From NCBI RefSeq assembly GCF_900102105.1, contig NZ_FNBB01000007.1, positions 179,340-243,339 on the forward strand: a stretch of DNA of 64,000 bases, written 5' to 3'. The notes below the pieces were generated by a model, which was not told the DNA's origin, made no database searches, and saw nothing but the letters and a program-made list of their open reading frames with translations. Positions 59,868 to 64,000 of the stretch are shown in pieces. Origin of the DNA: Agrobacterium pusense. GTDB lineage: Bacteria; Pseudomonadota; Alphaproteobacteria; Rhizobiales; Rhizobiaceae. How positions within the stretch are numbered: position 1 is the first letter of the stretch; the number at the start of each line of letters is the position of its first letter. A program made the position numbers and the translations under genes.

Positions 59868-59969
59868 ATGGACTATGTCAACTTCGTTACATCAATCAAT
59901 CCGGTCATACTTGTCATTCTGCTGGTGGTTCTTCTTGCAGGTGCCTATAGCAACTGGGTTTCGCATTAG
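59868..59969 (+). CDS. 33-residue small membrane protein
   Basis: A 33-residue frame starting MDYVNFVTSINPVILVI, almost entirely one hydrophobic helix (NPVILVILLVVLLAGAY) and a short polar end. AAGAGGAGGAAG stands at ideal spacing before ATG 59868, which strongly supports translation. No family known to me. Confidence 0.65.
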   Translation: MDYVNFVTSINPVILVILLVVLLAGAYSNWVSH

Positions 59970-60079
59970 ATCTTTCGGACGGCATGACCAAATGTGAAGA
60001 GGCCCGTTTCCATCTGTGATAGGCATCGGGCCGGAGGAATGGTATCAATCCTGGAGTTGAACAACTACCGGGAAGCGGC

Positions 60080-60724
60080 ATGTCGAACGAATTCGCATTC
60101 ACTGATACGTCTGAAAAGCTCAGCACCACGCTTGAAAAGCTGATAGGAAAACTACAGGGCCAGACGATCACATTGCGCGAATTGATGGAAGCGATCGGTG
60201 AACAGGGCCTGCTGCTCATCTGCGCCATAGCCTCCCTGCCCTTTTTGATCCCGGTTTCCATTCCCGGAGTCAGCACCGTTTTCGGCGCCGCAATCATTCT
60301 CGTCAGTCTCGCGATCACGATGAATCGCCTGCCATGGCTACCGGCGAAAATTCTCGACCGGCAGATGGAAACGGCAAAGCTGGTCCCGGCGCTGCAAAAG
60401 GGTGTGGCGATCGTATCGAGACTGGACCGCTTTATCCGTCCACGCATTCCGGCGCTGACGACGGGCGTCATCGCCAACAGGATAAACGGCCTCGCCCTGA
60501 TGACGGCGGGCGTGCTTCTGATGATGCCGCTCGGCTTCATTCCCTTTTCCAACACCCTGCCGGGCATTGCGATCCTGCTTTTCTCAGCGGGCATGATCCA
60601 GCGGGACGGCGTCACGGTGCTGGGCGGTTACCTCTTTCTAGGGCTGACGACGATTTATTTCGCTGCACTCGCCTATGCCGCCTTCTGGGCAGGCCAGGGC
60701 ATCAGCAGCTCCATCGGGGCGTAG
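60080..60724 (+). CDS. exoD: ExoD family exopolysaccharide synthesis protein
   Basis: A 214-residue membrane protein of the ExoD family. SEKLSTTLEKLIGKLQGQTITLRELM near the N-terminus, and LLLICAIASLPFLIPVSIPGVSTVFGA after it, match the family, followed by further helices. ExoD affects exopolysaccharide production and alkaline tolerance in rhizobia; its biochemical action is unclear. It converges with a small membrane gene, 5 bases apart. Confidence 0.88.
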   Translation: MSNEFAFTDTSEKLSTTLEKLIGKLQGQTITLRELMEAIGEQGLLLICAIASLPFLIPVSIPGVSTVFGAAIILVSLAITMNRLPWLPAKILDRQMETAKLVPALQKGVAIVSRLDRFIRPRIPALTTGVIANRINGLALMTAGVLLMMPLGFIPFSNTLPGIAILLFSAGMIQRDGVTVLGGYLFLGLTTIYFAALAYAAFWAGQGISSSIGA

Positions 60725-60729
60725 CAGGA

Positions 60730-61008
60730 TTACTGTCGGTCCCGGTCGCGGGGCTCCCGCCGGTTCCGTCGCGATGCCCACCAGATCACCAGCCTTCGCC
60801 GCTGGCGACGAACAGCCGGCAGGTCGTGGGAAAGCATGACAAGGCCGACGGGAACCATCCAGAAACCCAGAATGGGCAAAAAGCCCAGCGTACCGCCCAC
60901 GACCAGCGCCGAACCCGTTGCGATCCTGCCGACGCGCGAACGCGGCATGGCAAGGCTCCATTTTCCGAGATTGAGACGACCCGTTCTGTGGTCGATTCCG
61001 AATTTCAT
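60730..61008 (-). CDS. Small membrane protein convergent with exoD
   Basis: A 92-residue protein starting MKFGIDHRTGRLNLGKWSL, with one or two membrane helices (TGSALVVGGTLGFLPILGFWMVPVGLVMLS) and a very basic tail (RRQRRRLVIWWASRRNRREP). The longer frame upstream crosses the complement of the tRNA-Asn gene, so the start is set at ATG 61008. Looks like a TIGR-type rhizobial hypothetical; function unknown. Confidence 0.7.
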   Translation of the reverse strand: MKFGIDHRTGRLNLGKWSLAMPRSRVGRIATGSALVVGGTLGFLPILGFWMVPVGLVMLSHDLPAVRRQRRRLVIWWASRRNRREPRDRDRQ

Positions 61009-61184
61009 TCCAATCCGCCCTTCAGCATCTGGCCTGTGGATAATTTTTTCAGCGTCGATAAGCCCGGAAAATCGGGACTCCGGAGGGATAAAACAAGAGG
61101 AATGCGTTTTTTTTGAAAAAAGCGCTTGGCAAATCGGAAAAGCATTTGTATTACCCCGCTCACACCGCGCCAAGCAGCGCACGT

Positions 61185-61259
61185 TCCCTGGTAGCTCAGC
61201 GGTAGAGCATTCGACTGTTAATCGACAGGTCGCCGGTTCGAATCCGGCCCGGGGAGCCA
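61185..61259 (+). tRNA. tRNA-Asn (GTT), likely integration site
   Basis: A 75-base cloverleaf: TCCCTGG/CCGGGGA acceptor stem (one G-T pair), anticodon loop with GTT (stem CGACT-GTTAATCG region), T-arm CGGTTCGAATCCG and encoded CCA. A tyrosine recombinase gene begins 157 bases downstream, so the 3' end probably serves as attachment site; the other attachment site lies outside the window. Confidence 0.97.
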
Positions 61260-61416
61260 CTTTTCTCTCAGAGAGAAAAGTAACATACCGCAAAACAACC
61301 AAGCAAAAACAATCGCTTATAACTAATCGCCGCTCTCAGCGCCGCGCGTAGCAACTCCTATTCTTGCCATTTCGGATACTTTTTGGCTACATTTCCGTCT
61401 ACAGGCGGGTAAACGA
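61260..61416. other. Element edge between tRNA-Asn and the integrase gene
   Basis: About 155 bases. It begins with the palindromic CTCTCAGAGAG stretch just after the tRNA (61265-61275) and becomes AT-richer. It should contain the left attachment site core and the integrase promoter. Confidence 0.4.
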
Positions 61417-62733
61417 ATGAAGTCAGAAGATGTTTCAAAATATGTGCTGAGAGATCCGTCGAGCGGCATCTATCGGTATTATCGGCGTGTCCCTACCGAG
61501 GTATCGCACCTCGATAAACGCGCCCATGTGAAGAAAAGTCTCAAGACGAAAATTCATAAAGAGGCACTTGAGCGAGCCGAGTCCATTCACGAGGCTTCCG
61601 AAGCCTACTGGCGCGCCCTGATCCAGGGAAAAGGCGCGATCGGCGCGATTGAAGAATACGAGGCAGCTGTGCGAGCTGCACAGTCCCTCGGCTTCACCTA
61701 TAAGCCTGCTGGCGACGTGTCCCAGATAGATATCGTTGAGCTGGAGCGCCGCTTTAGAGTAGCTGAACAAAACTTTGACATTTCAACGACCATCGCAGAC
61801 GGCGTACTCGGGACGGCACCAGAGCCAAATCCGCGCATCAGCGACGTCTGGAAGCTCTATACTCAGCACAATGAAGCAGGCCTGACCGGCATGTCGCCAA
61901 ACCAGCTGCGCAAGCACAAGGTGTCTCGCGAACGCGCACTGCGCTACGCGAAAGACGTATTCGGCGATATCGAGCTCTCAGCAATCCGTCGCGCGGACAC
62001 GATCCGCTTTAGGGACTGGTGGGTGCAGAAAATCAAAACTGAAAAGCTGAAGGCTTACAGCGCCAACCGCAGCATCACCGACATTGCCGGTATGCTAACG
62101 GTGATAGACGACGCGCTGCAGACCGAATTTCACAAGCCGTGGGAGAAGCTCCGGATCAAAGAGACGAACGCGACAAAGCTGGGCAAGCGACCACCCTTCC
62201 CCCTCGCGTGGATCAAAGAGAAGATCCTGGCAGAAGGTGCGTTGGATGGACTTAATGATGAGGGCCAAGCAATCATCCACGTCATGATTGAGACAGGCAT
62301 GCGCCTCACAGAGGTCTGCAACCTGCGACCGGAGGATATTCACCTTCACGGAGAAGTTCCACATATTGAGGTCGCAGAGCGTGATGATCGTCGAAACAAG
62401 ACTGATTACTCCGTTCGTCGCGTCCCGCTCGTCGGCATCGCGCTGAAGGCAATGCAGCGGCATCCGAAAGGCTTTCCCCTCTACCAGGACAAATCTGACA
62501 GCGCGTCCGCGAACATCAACAAGTTCATGTGGAATGCCGGGTTGCGTCCTACCAAGAGCCACACCGTATATTCGCTGCGCCACACATTTCAGGATCGCAT
62601 TGAGAATGCGGGGGCTTCGGACAGAATGCAGGCAGATCTTATGGGGCATGAATTTGGTAGGCCGACATATGGGGACGGCGCGGAAATGAAGCGTCGCCGC
62701 GATTTCCTTCTTTCGATACAGGTAGTGAAATAA
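61417..62733 (+). CDS. Site-specific tyrosine recombinase (integrase)
   Basis: A 438-residue recombinase. The N-terminal region (SGIYRYYRRVPTEVS) is of the DUF6538 type found in integrative-element recombinases. The catalytic domain has Arg296 in GMRLTE, the LRHTF box near 387-391, His411 in MGHEFG, and Tyr418 as probable nucleophile. Position right after tRNA-Asn indicates an integrative element. Codon use is less GC-skewed than in the flanking core genes. It should catalyse excision and integration at the tRNA. Confidence 0.9.
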   Translation: MKSEDVSKYVLRDPSSGIYRYYRRVPTEVSHLDKRAHVKKSLKTKIHKEALERAESIHEASEAYWRALIQGKGAIGAIEEYEAAVRAAQSLGFTYKPAGDVSQIDIVELERRFRVAEQNFDISTTIADGVLGTAPEPNPRISDVWKLYTQHNEAGLTGMSPNQLRKHKVSRERALRYAKDVFGDIELSAIRRADTIRFRDWWVQKIKTEKLKAYSANRSITDIAGMLTVIDDALQTEFHKPWEKLRIKETNATKLGKRPPFPLAWIKEKILAEGALDGLNDEGQAIIHVMIETGMRLTEVCNLRPEDIHLHGEVPHIEVAERDDRRNKTDYSVRRVPLVGIALKAMQRHPKGFPLYQDKSDSASANINKFMWNAGLRPTKSHTVYSLRHTFQDRIENAGASDRMQADLMGHEFGRPTYGDGAEMKRRRDFLLSIQVVK

Positions 62734-62761
62734 CAACAGCGAAAAGCAACGGACTTATCGA

Positions 62762-63625
62762 ATGCCTGAAAATGGAATAAGGTCAACCTACTCGCAAGCT
62801 CCGTTCATGATATCAATGCACGACAACGGTGGGCAAATCTCCACCGGCACCGCGTTTCATTACATGTTCGGCGGAAAGCGGTTCATCGTCACAAACTGGC
62901 ATAACGTTTCCGGATTAGACTTTTTTACAAGGCGTAATTTGAATACGAATGCCCGTAGACCTTTATGGATAGAGGTCCACACAGCATTGTGGCAGACGGC
63001 TGAAGATTTGCCATCCAAGGGGTTTTCAATTTCTCAGAGACGCGTTGAACTTTACGCTGAGCCATACGCGATGCTCGATCCACTTTGGAGTGAACACCCG
63101 ACACTCGGTAGCGAGGGTTGCGACCTCGTCGTCATACCCGATACCAAACCCGCGCTAGAACCTGAATTCATGCACAACAGCGTGAACATGATTAGCAACA
63201 TCCGCGTGCCAGTCTTGCCGGGCGAAATCGCCTTTGTCATTGGATTTCCGCAGGGATTGACGACCGGATTTGGACTTCCCATCTGGAAGTCGACCTTCAT
63301 AGCGTCGGAGCCATATTACGATGTGAACGTATCCGGCCGCCGCTTGCCAGCATTCTTCCTCGATGGTTACACACGCCCGGGCATGTCGGGCTCACCGGTA
63401 TTTGCGCGCTTCAAGGGCAGCTGGGACATGAGCGCCCCTTACAAACCCGTAGATGAAACCGAACCAGGATTTTGGGACCGGAGTGACGTAGCGCTCTTTG
63501 GATCAGAAGGGACAGAATTTATCGGGATTTACAGCGGGCGAATTCCGGAGAAAGCAGGAGAGGCAGCTCTTGGTCTGTGCTGGCGAAGGGATGCTATTGA
63601 AATGACATGTGGCGCCGCTCTATAG
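62762..63625 (+). CDS. Cytosolic trypsin-like serine protease of the element
   Basis: A 287-residue protein that fits a chymotrypsin-type fold. His47 lies in TNWHNVSG, Asp121 in GCDLVVIP, and Ser209 in RPGMSGSPVF: a full triad in the right order. No signal peptide, so it should act in the cytoplasm. It begins 28 bases after the integrase stop and has the same AT-richer composition. Trypsin-like peptidases in mobile elements are often part of defence systems, but no partner gene is visible here, so that role is inference. Confidence 0.75.
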   Translation: MPENGIRSTYSQAPFMISMHDNGGQISTGTAFHYMFGGKRFIVTNWHNVSGLDFFTRRNLNTNARRPLWIEVHTALWQTAEDLPSKGFSISQRRVELYAEPYAMLDPLWSEHPTLGSEGCDLVVIPDTKPALEPEFMHNSVNMISNIRVPVLPGEIAFVIGFPQGLTTGFGLPIWKSTFIASEPYYDVNVSGRRLPAFFLDGYTRPGMSGSPVFARFKGSWDMSAPYKPVDETEPGFWDRSDVALFGSEGTEFIGIYSGRIPEKAGEAALGLCWRRDAIEMTCGAAL

Positions 63626-63905
63626 CCAACGCAATCTGCGCTTAAGCGACCTGATTACAAATCCCATCGCACGTGCAATGATTTCAGGTGCGTGACATCG
63701 CTCAGTCTGTAAAATGGAGCCTGAAATAACCCAATATTTCCAGCTTTACCAACATTGAAATGTAAAATGATATCCACAGAAAGCTGCCGCTGTGTATAAC
63801 CACTTGCTGATACGGCCGCCTGCCCCTTTCGGTTAAATCAGCGATAGACTCCTTAATGGCCTGATGCTTAAAATCGTCTTACGTTTCTCTAATCGTGGGT
63901 TCTTA
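63626..63905. other. AT-rich element DNA before the insertion sequence
   Basis: About 280 bases between the protease stop and the insertion sequence end. No gene or structured element is supported. Confidence 0.35.
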
Positions 63906-64000
63906 TGACCTTGCCCCGTTGAAATAATCCATTTTGAAGTAAGGTCTGGCCCAATGAGAGGACCAGGGAATGAAGCGCAATCGTTTTACAGAAGAACAGA
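63906..64000 (+). mobile_element. Left end of an IS3-family insertion sequence, cut by the window edge
   Basis: TGACCTTGCCCCG at 63906 resembles the terminal inverted repeat of the IS407 group of IS3 elements. About 60 bases of leader (TAAGGTCTGGCCCAATGAG region) precede a transposase-type start codon. The rest of the element lies beyond the window. Confidence 0.6.
63970..64000 (+). CDS. Transposase OrfA, N-terminal 10 residues only
   Basis: MKRNRFTEEQ, the usual beginning of the helix-turn-helix OrfA protein of IS3-type elements, starting at ATG 63970 after a GGGA ribosome site. Truncated by the window edge. Confidence 0.65.
   Translation, partial: MKRNRFTEEQ

Overview
The window looks like a chromosomal segment of an Agrobacterium-type member of the Rhizobiaceae. 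Supporting this are the GC-rich, long-ORF coding style, the compact 440-residue prolyl-tRNA synthetase, RNase J instead of an RNase E context, a NuoE with the C-terminal extension seen in rhizobia, and a gene cluster matching my memory of the Agrobacterium unipolar polysaccharide (upp) locus. Species and strain cannot be fixed from sequence alone.

Layout. 1-22.8 kb reads mainly on the minus strand: a complete respiratory complex I operon transcribed leftward (nuoA, B, C, a GFA-family gene, nuoD, a small exported protein gene, nuoE-N), followed by birA, RNase J, a DUF1467 gene, proS and the lipoprotein-export genes lolC and lolD. 23.5-24.3 kb carries two nearly identical tRNA-Asp genes (minus) and tRNA-Val (plus). 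24.6-33.1 kb holds a small membrane ORF, an exported esterase/phytase-like protein, HU, and the proteolysis set lon, clpX, clpP, with heat-shock-like promoters in front of lon and clpP. 33.5-41.2 kb is a mixed metabolic region: a membrane GGDEF protein, a cytochrome P450, a divergent SDR/ArsR-like pair, a cupin, metY, a CoA-binding protein and an EamA transporter. 41.4-46.8 kb is housekeeping: rplM-rpsI, agmatinase, argC, an APH-like kinase, ctaA and DUF2842.

46.9-55.3 kb is a Wzx/Wzy-type polysaccharide locus: a CelD-like GNAT, a divergent Wzc-like co-polymerase, a Wza-like lipoprotein, a glycosyltransferase, a polyprenyl-phosphate sugar transferase and a Wzy/ligase-like membrane protein. 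The Wzc-like protein has a degenerate nucleotide-binding loop. 55.4-61.0 kb contains small hypotheticals, DUF1269, tRNA-Pro, a protein phosphatase, a VTT membrane protein and ExoD. From 61.2 kb a tRNA-Asn gene marks the edge of an apparent integrated element: a tyrosine recombinase, a cytosolic trypsin-fold protease, and then the left end of an IS3-type insertion sequence cut by the window edge.

The most interesting non-gene signals are a three-stem palindromic repeat at 4.55 kb, an orphan strong terminator (candidate small RNA) at 3.9 kb, and tandem hairpins between nuoJ and nuoI. The strongest candidate for something undescribed is the integrase-protease element, but most of it may lie outside the window.
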